Of a stretch of DNA of 63,365 bases, positions 27,643 through 37,152 are shown piece by piece. The translations under genes and the position numbers were made by a program. The number at the start of each line of letters is the position of its first letter. Within the stretch, counting starts at the first letter, position 1. The notes below the pieces were generated by a model. It had not been told where the DNA came from. It searched no databases and saw only the letters and a program-made list of their open reading frames with translations. Source of the DNA: Saprospiraceae bacterium (GTDB lineage Bacteria > Bacteroidota > Bacteroidia > Chitinophagales > Saprospiraceae); NCBI GenBank assembly GCA_029212405.1, contig JARGNR010000033.1, positions 1 to 63,365 on the forward strand, written 5' to 3'.

Positions 27643-27733
27643 GAAGGTTCATTATTGTGATTTTGATGTCGAAACTTCGAAACTATGTTTTTCCAGATTT
27701 TCATTTAATGCATTTTTCTTGATCTACATACTA

Positions 27734-28444
27734 TTATTTTCCTATTAAAAATACGGCTGGTCGTTTATGGAACTGTTGCCAATCCGTACCCTTCCACTCC
27801 TTGATCGTTTGAGTTTTTATGTACTCTGTTGTTCCATTGATATCACAGGCGATACAAAGTTTCAAATGAGGTGAAAACACGTTCAGACAATGCGTAAGAA
27901 TAAATGCATTTCGATATGGAGCTTCCATAAATAGTTGTGTCTGGTTGCTAGAAATCACTTTATGCTCTAATGATTTCAACTTTTTGGACAATTCAGGAGC
28001 TTTATTGGGCAAGTATCCATTAAAAGCAAAGTTTTGACCGTTAAAACCAGAGGCGATTAAAGCCAATAAAATGGAAGAAGGGCCAACAACAGGTGTTACT
28101 TTAATGGAATGAGAATGCGCATATTGAACGGCTAAATTCCCTGGATCCGCAATTCCAGGACAACCCGCTTCTGATAATACACCAACATCATTTCCGCTTT
28201 GCAATGTTTTTAAAAAAGCATGCAGCCCTTCTATGGGATTATTTTTATTCAACTCAAAAAGTTGTAATTCGGAGATGGGCGAAGGGTGACCAGTAGATTT
28301 TATGAACCTACGTGCTGTTCTTGCTCTTTCTACTACAAAATAGGACAATTGATGCAATACATCAATAGCATTTTTGGAAAGAGAAGACAAATTATCTTCA
28401 GCAATAGGACAGGGCAACATATACAAAGTACCTTTTTTGGTCAC
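27734..28444 (-). CDS. SAM-dependent methyltransferase, short RsmI-like (tetrapyrrole methylase fold)
   Basis: A protein of 236 residues. RsmI family motifs are present: the N-terminal GTLYMLPCPIAED strand, VLSEAGCPGIADPG (the SAM-binding loop) and VTPVVGPSSILLALIASGF. RsmI methylates the 2'-O of C1402 in 16S rRNA. This protein is about 50 residues shorter than E. coli RsmI, lacks its C-terminal domain and has a changed first loop, so it is more likely the Bacteroidota paralogue than RsmI itself; its RNA target is uncertain. It lies upstream of the Hsp70 gene with 199 bp between. Confidence 0.82.
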   Translation of the reverse strand: MTKKGTLYMLPCPIAEDNLSSLSKNAIDVLHQLSYFVVERARTARRFIKSTGHPSPISELQLFELNKNNPIEGLHAFLKTLQSGNDVGVLSEAGCPGIADPGNLAVQYAHSHSIKVTPVVGPSSILLALIASGFNGQNFAFNGYLPNKAPELSKKLKSLEHKVISSNQTQLFMEAPYRNAFILTHCLNVFSPHLKLCIACDINGTTEYIKTQTIKEWKGTDWQQFHKRPAVFLIGK

Positions 28445-28620
28445 AGCTTTAATTTTTAGACATTCGGTTCAAATTATTACAAATATAAATGAGTTATATA
28501 GGGCATTGTGTACTTTAGCGTTTTATTAAGAATAATACTTCTTTAAGAATCGTCAGAAACGTGTATTTTCCTATGTGAGGCTACAAAACCAAATGGATAG
28601 GAATCACAAATATTAATGAT

Positions 28621-30072
28621 ATGAACAAAGTATTACTGTTTTTTTCTGTATTTGTTTTATCGTTCGGATCGATGAACGGGCAAAACGCTTTGAGTAAGAA
28701 GGCTAAGATAGATGCGCTAAATAGTGTACTGCATTTTGTAAATGAAAGTACGCACGGAATGCTGATTGTTCACAGAATGTTGGAGAACTACAACCAAGAT
28801 ATCAACAAGTATGCAGACTTGGAAAGTTTTAAAATCAATTATTACACCAACAAAGACCTTCCTAAAGATATATTTGAAGATCCTGAAAACTGGTTTTATG
28901 ATTCCTCTCCCTATGAATGGTATGAAATTGCTGTTCGAAAAGCACAAAATCAGCCTTATGCCAACAGCAAGCAAATACTTGCTAAAATGTCAAAAATGAA
29001 GTCGATTTTGACTCAGATAAATCAGATACGATTTGACCTGGATGCAAAAATTATTGACAAGGACCTTACGGATACGGCGGCATTATATCGGGTGTACGAT
29101 GAATTACAGAAAGGAGTAGATCTATATGAGGATTTTTTCAAAATTCAAACCAATCTACTAAAACAAGTATCAGAAACATATAAACCTTTGTCCCCGAATG
29201 CGGCGGAGGTTCGTTTTCCAAAACTATACAAAGCGATGGCCGATGTATACTTGACAACGAGGGATGTACTGCTTGCGATTAGGAAAAAAGACGATGAAAA
29301 TATTTCCAAGCTCATTTCAAGGCAAGAGATTGCAATAAATGCATTTAATAGTATTGAGCTGAATTCATTTGGATCTACATTATTGACCAGTAGAAAAGTG
29401 CAAAGGATCAAAAATAATATTGAAGACCAAGGGGGATTATCTCTGGCTTCCGCTAAGAAATTTTTTGGAACGGCCCATGTTCCAAAAGAATATAAGCAGT
29501 ATGGTAAGTTTTATTACTATTACAACTCTGAGATTATTAATAAATTTAATCGATATGGAAATGGAATTGTATTTGAGTTAAACAATTTGATCGAATACCT
29601 GGATATACCTTCACTGATCTTTACAGAGTTGCCACATTATTATAAGTTTATATTACCTAAGAAGTTGATAACCGTTGATCATATTGCAGCAACAGATAAT
29701 AAGATTCTCACCTTACCCTCCATGTTAAAAGATAGAGAAATTCAAATGAGCACACGGACAATCAAAGTAGACAGTGTAAAATTTGAAGTTTCCTTATACG
29801 ATCATATGATTGAGGACGGAGATGTGATTTCTTTAAACTTCAACGGTGACTGGATTGTAGAGCAAATGCCGTTATTGGCAAAGCCAAAAAAGCTCAAATT
29901 GATGCTGAATACGGAAGGTAAAAACTATTTTATTCTTCATGCAGAAAATGTTGGAAGAAGACCTCCAAATACTATGGCAGTGGACTATTATTATAGAGGG
30001 CGTAAAAAGCAAATCATCTTGAAGTCGGATTTGAATGTCAGCGAAATGATTGAGATCGAATATATAAAATAA
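28621..30072 (+). CDS. Exported protein of unknown function, helical with C-terminal beta domain
   Basis: A protein of 483 residues with a signal peptide (to about NGQNA, residue 22). Residues 30-300 are predicted helical with many aromatic and charged residues and no recognised motif. The last 110 residues form a beta domain (VSLYDHMIEDGDVISLNFNG, then NYFILHAENVGRRPPNTMAV, then QIILKSDL) of a type I recall at the C terminus of various Bacteroidota envelope proteins. It stands alone, followed by a perfect hairpin at 30082-30136. Periplasmic or outer-membrane-facing location is inferred from the signal peptide. Confidence 0.75.
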   Translation: MNKVLLFFSVFVLSFGSMNGQNALSKKAKIDALNSVLHFVNESTHGMLIVHRMLENYNQDINKYADLESFKINYYTNKDLPKDIFEDPENWFYDSSPYEWYEIAVRKAQNQPYANSKQILAKMSKMKSILTQINQIRFDLDAKIIDKDLTDTAALYRVYDELQKGVDLYEDFFKIQTNLLKQVSETYKPLSPNAAEVRFPKLYKAMADVYLTTRDVLLAIRKKDDENISKLISRQEIAINAFNSIELNSFGSTLLTSRKVQRIKNNIEDQGGLSLASAKKFFGTAHVPKEYKQYGKFYYYYNSEIINKFNRYGNGIVFELNNLIEYLDIPSLIFTELPHYYKFILPKKLITVDHIAATDNKILTLPSMLKDREIQMSTRTIKVDSVKFEVSLYDHMIEDGDVISLNFNGDWIVEQMPLLAKPKKLKLMLNTEGKNYFILHAENVGRRPPNTMAVDYYYRGRKKQIILKSDLNVSEMIEIEYIK

Positions 30073-30081
30073 GAATTTTCA

Positions 30082-30136
30082 AAATGATTCCCAACACTTG
30101 TTGAGCCGAAGGATCGGTGAGTGTTGGGAATCATTT
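30082..30136 (+). terminator. Perfect 17-bp inverted repeat, terminator-like
   Basis: The arms 30082-30098 and 30120-30136 are perfectly complementary over 17 bp, with a 21-nt loop that itself contains a CCGA/TCGG mini-stem. It begins 10 bp after the stop of the secreted protein. The T-run after the stem is weak (TCATTT), so it may act as an mRNA-stabilising 3' hairpin as well as a terminator. Confidence 0.6.
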
Positions 30137-30248
30137 CGTAGATAAATAGTTCTGTCTGTCGAAAAACTATAAATGATATTGCTTAATTCTCGACTCAGCA
30201 AAGTTTTTAGTTAGATTTGATCTGTATTTTTTTTGAATAAAGAGCAAT

Positions 30249-30881
30249 TTGGAATATTTAAGTCTTATCTCTCAGGGTTTATTTTTGGGGCTTGCCTTAG
30301 CTGTTATGACAGGGCCCATCTTTGTTACATTGATACAAATTGCATTAGAAAAAGGTTTTCGCGCGGGTATTGTCGCTTGCACAGGCGAGTGGATCAGTGA
30401 CTTTATCATCATAGGATTGGGTTACTTTTTTATTCAACGCATCAATACCATTGTCGAGGATTCCGCATTTACCTATTGGATGGGATTATTGGGAGGAATC
30501 ATTTTAATTTTGTTTGGAGTGGGGGCATTGCTCAAAAAAGTCAATATTTCATTCAACTCCTCATCGCACACAGCTAATGATTACTTCAGTTTCTGGACAA
30601 AAGGGTTTTTAGTCAATACCGTAAACCCATTTACCTTTATATTTTGGTTGGGGGTTATTTCCACATATGTGATCAAAACAAAAATTTCTGGACTCAAGGC
30701 CTTTGTGTTTTTTAGTTCCATTATGATTGTTATTATTGTTGCAGATATTATTAAAATGTATCTGGCAAAAACAATCCGAAAGAAGTTGAAGCAGAAACAT
30801 TTCACCTTTATGTCTAGAATTGCTGGGACAGGACTGATTATTTTTGGAATTGTATTGCTATTTAGGTCACATGTGATTTGA
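30249..30881 (+). CDS. LysE-family amino-acid exporter
   Basis: An inner-membrane protein of 210 residues with six hydrophobic spans. The family N terminus GLFLGLALAVMTGPIFVTLIQ (N-terminal P-x-G-P-like loop) and the central FWTKGFLVNTVNPFTFIFWL segment identify the LysE/RhtB translocators, which export amino acids such as lysine, homoserine or threonine. The start is a TTG at 30249; no ATG precedes the first span. Substrate cannot be told. It stands beside the accessory islet at 31-33.5 kb. Confidence 0.88.
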   Translation: MEYLSLISQGLFLGLALAVMTGPIFVTLIQIALEKGFRAGIVACTGEWISDFIIIGLGYFFIQRINTIVEDSAFTYWMGLLGGIILILFGVGALLKKVNISFNSSSHTANDYFSFWTKGFLVNTVNPFTFIFWLGVISTYVIKTKISGLKAFVFFSSIMIVIIVADIIKMYLAKTIRKKLKQKHFTFMSRIAGTGLIIFGIVLLFRSHVI

Positions 30882-30988
30882 GATCAAAGCAGGTTGAATA
30901 TATTGCTTGAAATAAATATTAAAAGAAATTACTTTTAAAGTAAAAGATCGAATAAGTCAAACAATCTTTTTTAGATAGTTGGTGTATT

Positions 30989-31558
30989 TTGAATATTGAG
31001 GATATTCAAAATAACTTAAATACGATTTATAATAAGGCCGGTATAAAGTTTACAGTTAATGATAGAGGATACGATACGTTGAATTATAATTCTTCTTCTT
31101 TTGTCTCCAACACATTCAATGAAACCCGGTATATACATATACTTAAGTATGGTGGTACTGAATCAATGATGCCTAAAGCGGATACAATTACACTTTGGTT
31201 TATAGACGAATTAAAAACAGGAACATTATTAACAGAAGATGGAGAATCAGCAGGTAAAGGCACAGTAGACAATTCGAAAACTGGTCGTAATTCTTGCATT
31301 ATAAGTACAAATATTCACTTACACCCAACTAAATTTAAAGAACGGACAATTTCACATGAACTAGGACATGGAGTATTTAGTTTATTTCATCCAGATGACA
31401 ATGGTGGTGTTAAAAATGATGCATTAGAAGCAGAAGTCGATTCTGATAAATATAACATTATGAATAGTGGTAATATCTACAACAAAAAAACGGTTAAAAA
31501 AATCAAAGAATACAGATTGAGAAAGTATCAGTGGAAATACATACGAGATGGGAAATAA
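30989..31558 (+). CDS. Zinc-metallopeptidase domain without normal N terminus (possible toxin tip or fragment)
   Basis: 189 residues. The zinc motif is H123-E124-L-G-H127 with a further His at 134 (HELGHGVFSLFHP), and a Met-turn-like NIMNSG at 156-161. I recall similar HELGHG...H domains at the C terminus of giant Bacteroidota proteins, ending like this one in a K-x-x-Q-W-x-x-I segment. There is no signal peptide and no ATG: the frame opens after a TAA at 30953 and the only usable start is TTG at 30989. It may be a displaced C-terminal domain, or a decayed gene. The stop overlaps the next gene by 11 bp. Confidence 0.6.
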   Translation: MNIEDIQNNLNTIYNKAGIKFTVNDRGYDTLNYNSSSFVSNTFNETRYIHILKYGGTESMMPKADTITLWFIDELKTGTLLTEDGESAGKGTVDNSKTGRNSCIISTNIHLHPTKFKERTISHELGHGVFSLFHPDDNGGVKNDALEAEVDSDKYNIMNSGNIYNKKTVKKIKEYRLRKYQWKYIRDGK

Positions 31559-32243
31559 ATACACTATTATAATTATGCTTTTTACTATTTGCTTTATTAA
31601 TTGTTCTTCTTTAAAAACAAATACAAAGCAAGAAGAAACAAATAACTCACTAAAGATAACTAATGAATTTTATTCGAGTTTTAGAAGTAATCCTGATTCT
31701 ATTCATGTTTTTGAATGTAATGGAAAAAAGTATGCATTAAGAGCAAAGAAAATATCAAGACCATATTTTCCATATGAGCTTCGAGATTGCCTTTTGGATC
31801 TAGGTTTTAAAGGAGATATAGAAGCAAATAAGCAGCTTGCAAAAATCATCAAAAATATAAGGTTTAATGACTTATTAATTTTTGGGGGAAGCGATGCAGT
31901 ATATAGAGGGTCAGAAATTTTTAAAACATTTTTAAATAAATCACAAGACTATACACCGCTGAATACATTTGATGATGGTGAGGATAGTAAATATTATGAG
32001 GGTACAGTTGCGGATGTATATATAGGATATTATTGCAAAATGATAGAATCCATAGACGGGTTGGCTCCATATGATTACATAGGAAAAATGGTTAATTTTC
32101 AACAAACAGACAATTTTGAATACAAAGAGAATGGTTTATTTAATCCTGACTATGGCGTAGAAGTGGGCACCAAGACATATAATACTATCTTAAAAGCATG
32201 GAAAGAGGGCAAAATCATTTTAAAAGATTACGGGATAGAATAA
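31548..32243 (+). CDS. Lipoprotein of unknown function, possible immunity partner
   Basis: A protein of 231 residues with a lipoprotein signal ending in CFINCSS (Cys19). The mature domain has aromatic-rich strands (YEGTVADVYIGYYCKMIESI) and matches no family I know. Its ATG lies inside the end of the metallopeptidase frame (11-bp overlap), so the two are translationally linked. A lipid-anchored protein encoded directly after a peptidase domain is the arrangement seen for immunity proteins that protect the periplasm, but this is inference only. Confidence 0.62.
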   Translation: MGNKYTIIIMLFTICFINCSSLKTNTKQEETNNSLKITNEFYSSFRSNPDSIHVFECNGKKYALRAKKISRPYFPYELRDCLLDLGFKGDIEANKQLAKIIKNIRFNDLLIFGGSDAVYRGSEIFKTFLNKSQDYTPLNTFDDGEDSKYYEGTVADVYIGYYCKMIESIDGLAPYDYIGKMVNFQQTDNFEYKENGLFNPDYGVEVGTKTYNTILKAWKEGKIILKDYGIE

Positions 32244-32308
32244 AGTTAAGATTATGTATAGCTAGTATCGTCACATATAGCATTCCAAAAATTTAAAAAA
32301 CCGATTCA

Positions 32309-32886
32309 ATGAAATATTTATACATATGTATAATAGGATTAATTCATAGTACCACTTTTGTAGCACAAGATGCTCCTGACTGGACTTATACGGAAGCTTG
32401 TGTAGATCAATTTACAGGAATTCTTACTATAGATTTATTGCATGACCTGGATGAGTACCCATTGCCTTGCAACGCAGAGTATTATAATGAAACTACAGGC
32501 GCCTATGGGGAATTTGTTATTCATGAGGCAACCTTTATTATTGACGAATTTTTGATAACCAATTAAGTCATGGTCTAGTATCATATTTAAACCTTTCTTC
32601 TTTCACTAATATTTCAAATGGTAGAAAATCAGCTAGTTTAGATGTGAGAACAGATATTGAACTCGTCCCAAATCCGGCATCTAAATCTGTACAAATAATT
32701 GCGAAAGGAATTGATAAGAGTTTTGAAAAGGAAATAAAAATATTTGATGTTACAGGAAAGTTAGTACACACACAGAAAGGAGTCTTCAATGAAATTGATT
32801 TATCTAAAATTGCAAATGGACTTTACGTAGTTTCGATAAAAATAAGAGACAATATTTATTCAGAAAAATTAATTATAACCAAATGA
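32309..32886 (+). pseudogene. Short T9SS cargo gene split by a one-base frameshift
   Basis: The first part (32309-32566, 85 residues) has a signal peptide (LIHSTTFVAQDAP) and stops after FLITN. The second part, in another frame, ends at 32886 with a type A sorting domain (LVPNPASKSV to YSEKLIITK). Adding one T to the run TTTTT at 32549-32553 joins the two into one protein of about 192 residues, reading on through NQLSHGLVSYLNLSSF. This is either a real single-base deletion or a sequencing error in a homopolymer. The 4-bp overlap with the next gene shows they form an operon. The GTG at 32644 is only an apparent start. Confidence 0.72.
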
Positions 32887-33443
32887 GAAAGTTAGTGTTT
32901 TTTATTTCAGCTATAACTATTTTAGCCAGCTGTGGTTCAGATGAAGCATATCCTATCGTATTTAATTACGACAAATCAGAAATCACAGAATCTACTATTT
33001 ATACTATAGATGAATCAGGAAATGATGTGTTTCCGGATCAAATATTACCATTGACGGATATCAATGTATCCCAGGAAGAACTCTTTGCGCAAGCAACTCC
33101 GCCTTTTCCAATCAGAAAAATTACACTTTTGACTGAAACAACACTTAGAGTTGAATTTGATCAAAATTTAGTGCCAATTGAACCTACGGAATATTCTTAT
33201 TCCCTGAATCAGGAAAACTTAATACCGGAGTTTGGAATCAAAATGGAAGATGAGAAAGTTTATGGACAAGCATGTTTAAGCATAAACGCCCAGACAATTC
33301 CTTATATCGTAGAATTTAATGCAGATTTTTGTTCTGCAGAGAATGCTGTCGAAGCATGTAAGTCATTATTCGACCAGAAAATGTTTGGTGTAGGCGACAC
33401 CCTTGCATTATCTATTCAGAGATATATTTTTAGAAAAGAATAA
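32883..33443 (+). CDS. Lipoprotein of unknown function
   Basis: A protein of 186 residues with a lipobox (TILASCGSD, Cys17). The mature part is beta-rich and contains four cysteines near the C terminus (QACLSINAQ, ADFCSAENAVEACKSLF) that could pair. No family recognised. The ATG overlaps the stop of the frameshifted sorting-domain gene (ATGA), so the two belong to one transcript. Last gene of the islet before a 351-bp gap and secA. Confidence 0.62.
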   Translation: MRKLVFFISAITILASCGSDEAYPIVFNYDKSEITESTIYTIDESGNDVFPDQILPLTDINVSQEELFAQATPPFPIRKITLLTETTLRVEFDQNLVPIEPTEYSYSLNQENLIPEFGIKMEDEKVYGQACLSINAQTIPYIVEFNADFCSAENAVEACKSLFDQKMFGVGDTLALSIQRYIFRKE

Positions 33444-33794
33444 TGCTTTGTAAACGTATATTTTCTCTCTTTACTTTAGTCTAAGATTGAGAACGATTAT
33501 CAAGTAGGTACTGGTAATGGTAGTTTTTTTAGATTGCCACAATCATTTAATCTAAATACATCCATCACCTTATTATTAAAATTATTTCGTTCGTAAACGG
33601 AATGGCTCATTCAGTATCCTTTAGCCGTTACTTGCTTTTGAGAACACCACTTTTTTGAATTTATACACCGCCAAATTGTCACCTCAATGGTCTTGGTATA
33701 AATTATGTACATTAATGGACTGGACTTATTATCTTTGCAGTCCAATTATCCATTTTGAAGAAATACCAGGCGTTCTGGTTCAAAAATAAAGCAC
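33444..33794. other. Intergenic region upstream of secA
   Basis: 351 bp without an open frame of useful length. It contains the candidate secA promoter near its right end. I see no tRNA, terminator with a T-run, or repeat. The left two-thirds are AT-rich and featureless to the eye; it may hold the right boundary of the accessory islet. Confidence 0.5.
33716..33744 (+). promoter_or_regulatory. Candidate secA promoter element with flanking inverted repeat
   Basis: TATCTTTG at 33730-33737 is a full -7 match, 57 bp before the secA ATG. It lies inside a 7-bp inverted repeat, TGGACTG (33716-33722) and CAGTCCA (33738-33744). No clear TTTG box lies about 20 bp upstream. The repeat could be an operator or could form a hairpin at the 5' end of the message. 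Confidence 0.4.
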
Positions 33795-36700
33795 ATGTTT
33801 AAAATTTTCAAAAATCTCTTTGGTACGAAGTATGATCGTGACGTAAAGCTTTACTCACCAATAGTTGAAGAGATCAATCGACATTTCGAATCTTATAGTA
33901 ATCTTTCGGATGATGAACTTAGAAATAAGAGTTTAGACTTCAAAAAAAGAATTGCTGAACATTTAGCAGGAGTGGATCAAGACATTGAAACCGTAGAACA
34001 AGATGCTGCCAATGAGTCAGACCTCAATCAGAAAGAAGTATTGTTCAATCAGATTGATGAATTAAAAAAAGACAGAGACAAACATTTGGAAGAAGTTTTA
34101 AAAAATATTCTTCCTGAAGCATTTGCTGTGGTAAAAGAGACGGCGAGAAGGTTTTCAACAAATGAACAAATAACAGTTACGGCAACGCAACACGATAGAG
34201 ATCTTGCCGCCACAAAAAACTATATCACAATCGATGGGGACACCGCTACCTATGCCAATTCTTGGACGGCTGCAGGTGGAGACATTACGTGGAATATGGT
34301 GCACTATGATGTGCAGTTGATTGGTGGAATGGTATTGCACGATGGTAAAGTGGCAGAAATGCAAACGGGAGAGGGTAAAACCTTGGTGGCAACCTTACCC
34401 GCATACCTGAATGGATTAACTGGGCAGGGAGTACATGTAGTGACAGTGAACGATTATTTAGCAAGAAGGGATAGCGAATGGGTAGGACCAATATTTGAAT
34501 TTTTAATGCTTACGATAGACTGCATCGATAAATATAGACCTCACTCTGAGGGTAGGGTGAAAGCATATAAAGCGGATATCATCTATGGTACAAATAATGA
34601 ATTTGGATTCGATTATCTGAGAGATAATATGATTCGTTCGGCCAGTGAAAAAGTACAAGGCAAACACCATTATGCAATGATCGATGAGGTGGATTCTGTA
34701 TTGATCGATGATGCAAGGACTCCTTTGATCATATCTGGTCCTGTACCAGAAGGCTCTGAAGAACAAGAATACCATCAATTGAACCCGAAGGTCAAAAGGT
34801 TGGTAGACGAACAAAAGAAAATGGCTACGGCCTATCTTGCGGATGCTAAACGATTAATCAAAGAAGGAAAAACGGGTGTAGAAGAAGGAGAAGGAGGATT
34901 AGCATTGTATCGAGCTCATAAGGCTATTCCCAAAAGTAGACCATTGATTAAGTTTTTAGGAGAGGAAGGAGTAAAAGTTTTGATGCAAAAAGCGGAAAAC
35001 TTCTATATGCAAGAGCAAAATAAAAATATGCATATAGTAGATGAACCACTTCTGTTTACTATTGACGAAAAAAATAGAAATGTCGAATTGACGGATAGAG
35101 GAATCGACTTCTTATCTCAAGGAGAAAACGATCCCAACTTTTATGTAATGCCAGATATTGCTTCAGAAATGCAGATGTTGGATGCACAGGAGAAAGAAGA
35201 AGGGACCCGTTTAAAAGACGAAAGAAATACATTGATAAATGATTATTCAATAAAGAGTAGAAGGCTACACTCGGTTTCTCAGTTGCTCAAAGCATATACT
35301 CTTTTTGAAAAAGATCAAGAGTACGTTGTTATTGATAGTCAGGTGAAAATTGTAGATGAGTCTACAGGTAGAATGATGGAAGGCCGTAGATATTCTGATG
35401 GATTGCATCAAGCATTAGAAGCCAAAGAAGATGTAGAATTGGGTGATATTACACAGACCTACGCTACGGTAACACTTCAAAACTATTTCCGAATGTACCA
35501 CAAGTTGTGTGGAATGACAGGTACAGCAGAGACAGAAGCTGGAGAACTTTGGGAAATATATAAATTGGACGTAGTTGTAATTCCAACCAATAGACCGATA
35601 GTTAGAGATGATAGAGATGACTTGATTTATAAAACAGAACGTGAAAAATTCAATGCGGTTATTGAAGATATTGTCAACCTTACCAGTCAAGGTAGACCGG
35701 TCTTGGTAGGTACAACATCCGTTGATATCTCTGAAAAATTAAGTAGGATTCTTAATATGAAAGGCATCAAACATAATGTCTTGAATGCGAAGCAGCACCA
35801 AAGAGAGGCGGATATTGTAGCGGAAGCAGGTCGACCAGGCAACGTGACCATCGCAACAAATATGGCCGGTAGGGGTACAGATATCAAACTTACCGATGAA
35901 GTAAAAGCAGCGGGAGGATTGGCGATTGTTGCTACAGAACGACATGATAGTCGAAGGGTAGATAGACAGTTGAGAGGTAGAGCGGGTAGACAAGGAGATC
36001 CTGGTTCTTCACAATTCTATGTTTCTTTGGATGACAACCTTATGCGTTTGTTCCAATCCGAAAAAATTGCAGCGTTGATGGATAAGATGGGGCATAAAGA
36101 AGGTGAAGTTATCCAAGCGGGCATGGTCACAAAATCAATTGAAAGAGCACAGAAAAAAGTAGAGGAAAACAATTTTGGTATTCGAAAAAGATTGTTGGAT
36201 TATGATGATGTAATGAATATCCAAAGGGAAGCGATCTACAAAAAGAGAAACCATGCACTACATGGTGAACGATTGTCCGTGGATTTGAATAATATGTTTG
36301 AAGGTCTAGCAGAAGCAACATTAGCAGACAACCTTCAATTGGGTAATTACGAATCATTCAGAAATGATTGTTTGACATTAATGAGCTTGGACCCTTCTAT
36401 TACAGAGGATGAATACCTAAGTCAAAATGAAAACACGTTATTAGATCGATTGATTGATGAGGTGAATAAAGCATATAAGTATAAAGGAGAACAAATTTCG
36501 AAGCTTCTGCTTCCATTGATCAAACAAGTGGAAGAAAATGAAGGACATCGATATAAGCGTATTGCATTGTCCTACCATGATGGAAGACCCAAAGAATTGC
36601 CGATATCTGCAAACCTTAAAGATGCAGTAGGATCAGAGGGCGAAACAATCATGACGGATATTGAAAAGGCAGTAACATTAGCGCTAATTGACGATAATTG

Positions 36701-37097
36701 GAAAGAGCACCTCAGGTCTATGGATGAACTGAAAGACTCTGTTCAATCCGCCTCTTTTGAACAGAAAGATCCATTGGTGATTTATAAAATGGAAGCCTTT
36801 AAATTGTTTGAACAACTCATTTACAAGACCAATAAAGATGTAGTTTCTTACTTAATGAACAGTAAACTTTATTTGCCCGGTCAAGCAGCAGATGTTAAAG
36901 AAGCGAAAGAGCAAAAAACGGACATGAGTAAGGTGAGTATCAGTCGATCAGAACAAGCAATGCGAAAAGCTGCAGAGAATGCAGGAAGAGAAAGAAAGAA
37001 GGTAGAAACATTTGTACGATCAGAAAAAAAGGTCGGTAGAAATGAGCCTTGTCCATGTGGAAGCGGTAAAAAATACAAACACTGTCATGGAAAGTAA
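33795..37097 (+). CDS. secA: Preprotein translocase motor ATPase SecA
   Basis: Drives Sec-dependent export through SecYEG by ATP hydrolysis. The Walker A motif GEGKT is at residues 192-196 ([17 protein letters not shown]), [16 protein letters not shown] lies near 296, the arginine-finger region includes [17 protein letters not shown], and a C-terminal zinc motif [13 protein letters not shown] ends the protein. At 1100 residues it is about 200 longer than E. coli SecA; the extra sequence includes a charged insertion after [10 protein letters not shown] (about 320-410), as in other Bacteroidota. A single gene followed by an aminopeptidase 55 bp later. Confidence 0.98.
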   Translation: MFKIFKNLFGTKYDRDVKLYSPIVEEINRHFESYSNLSDDELRNKSLDFKKRIAEHLAGVDQDIETVEQDAANESDLNQKEVLFNQIDELKKDRDKHLEEVLKNILPEAFAVVKETARRFSTNEQITVTATQHDRDLAATKNYITIDGDTATYANSWTAAGGDITWNMVHYDVQLIGGMVLHDGKVAEMQTGEGKTLVATLPAYLNGLTGQGVHVVTVNDYLARRDSEWVGPIFEFLMLTIDCIDKYRPHSEGRVKAYKADIIYGTNNEFGFDYLRDNMIRSASEKVQGKHHYAMIDEVDSVLIDDARTPLIISGPVPEGSEEQEYHQLNPKVKRLVDEQKKMATAYLADAKRLIKEGKTGVEEGEGGLALYRAHKAIPKSRPLIKFLGEEGVKVLMQKAENFYMQEQNKNMHIVDEPLLFTIDEKNRNVELTDRGIDFLSQGENDPNFYVMPDIASEMQMLDAQEKEEGTRLKDERNTLINDYSIKSRRLHSVSQLLKAYTLFEKDQEYVVIDSQVKIVDESTGRMMEGRRYSDGLHQALEAKEDVELGDITQTYATVTLQNYFRMYHKLCGMTGTAETEAGELWEIYKLDVVVIPTNRPIVRDDRDDLIYKTEREKFNAVIEDIVNLTSQGRPVLVGTTSVDISEKLSRILNMKGIKHNVLNAKQHQREADIVAEAGRPGNVTIATNMAGRGTDIKLTDEVKAAGGLAIVATERHDSRRVDRQLRGRAGRQGDPGSSQFYVSLDDNLMRLFQSEKIAALMDKMGHKEGEVIQAGMVTKSIERAQKKVEENNFGIRKRLLDYDDVMNIQREAIYKKRNHALHGERLSVDLNNMFEGLAEATLADNLQLGNYESFRNDCLTLMSLDPSITEDEYLSQNENTLLDRLIDEVNKAYKYKGEQISKLLLPLIKQVEENEGHRYKRIALSYHDGRPKELPISANLKDAVGSEGETIMTDIEKAVTLALIDDNWKEHLRSMDELKDSVQSASFEQKDPLVIYKMEAFKLFEQLIYKTNKDVVSYLMNSKLYLPGQAADVKEAKEQKTDMSKVSISRSEQAMRKAAENAGRERKKVETFVRSEKKVGRNEPCPCGSGKKYKHCHGK

Positions 37098-37152
37098 GAC
37101 GCTCAGGATAGTATTTTGCACGTTTTATAACTAAGATCAACGTATACATACA

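Noticed and set aside
32644-32886. Separate 80-residue gene starting at GTG 32644
   Set aside because: It has no signal peptide although it is a sorting domain, and its frame continues upstream to join the preceding signal-peptide frame after one base is restored.
33444-33794. tRNA or small RNA gene in the gap before secA
   Set aside because: No cloverleaf-compatible arms, no GGTTC-like T loop and no terminator with a T-run could be found by eye.
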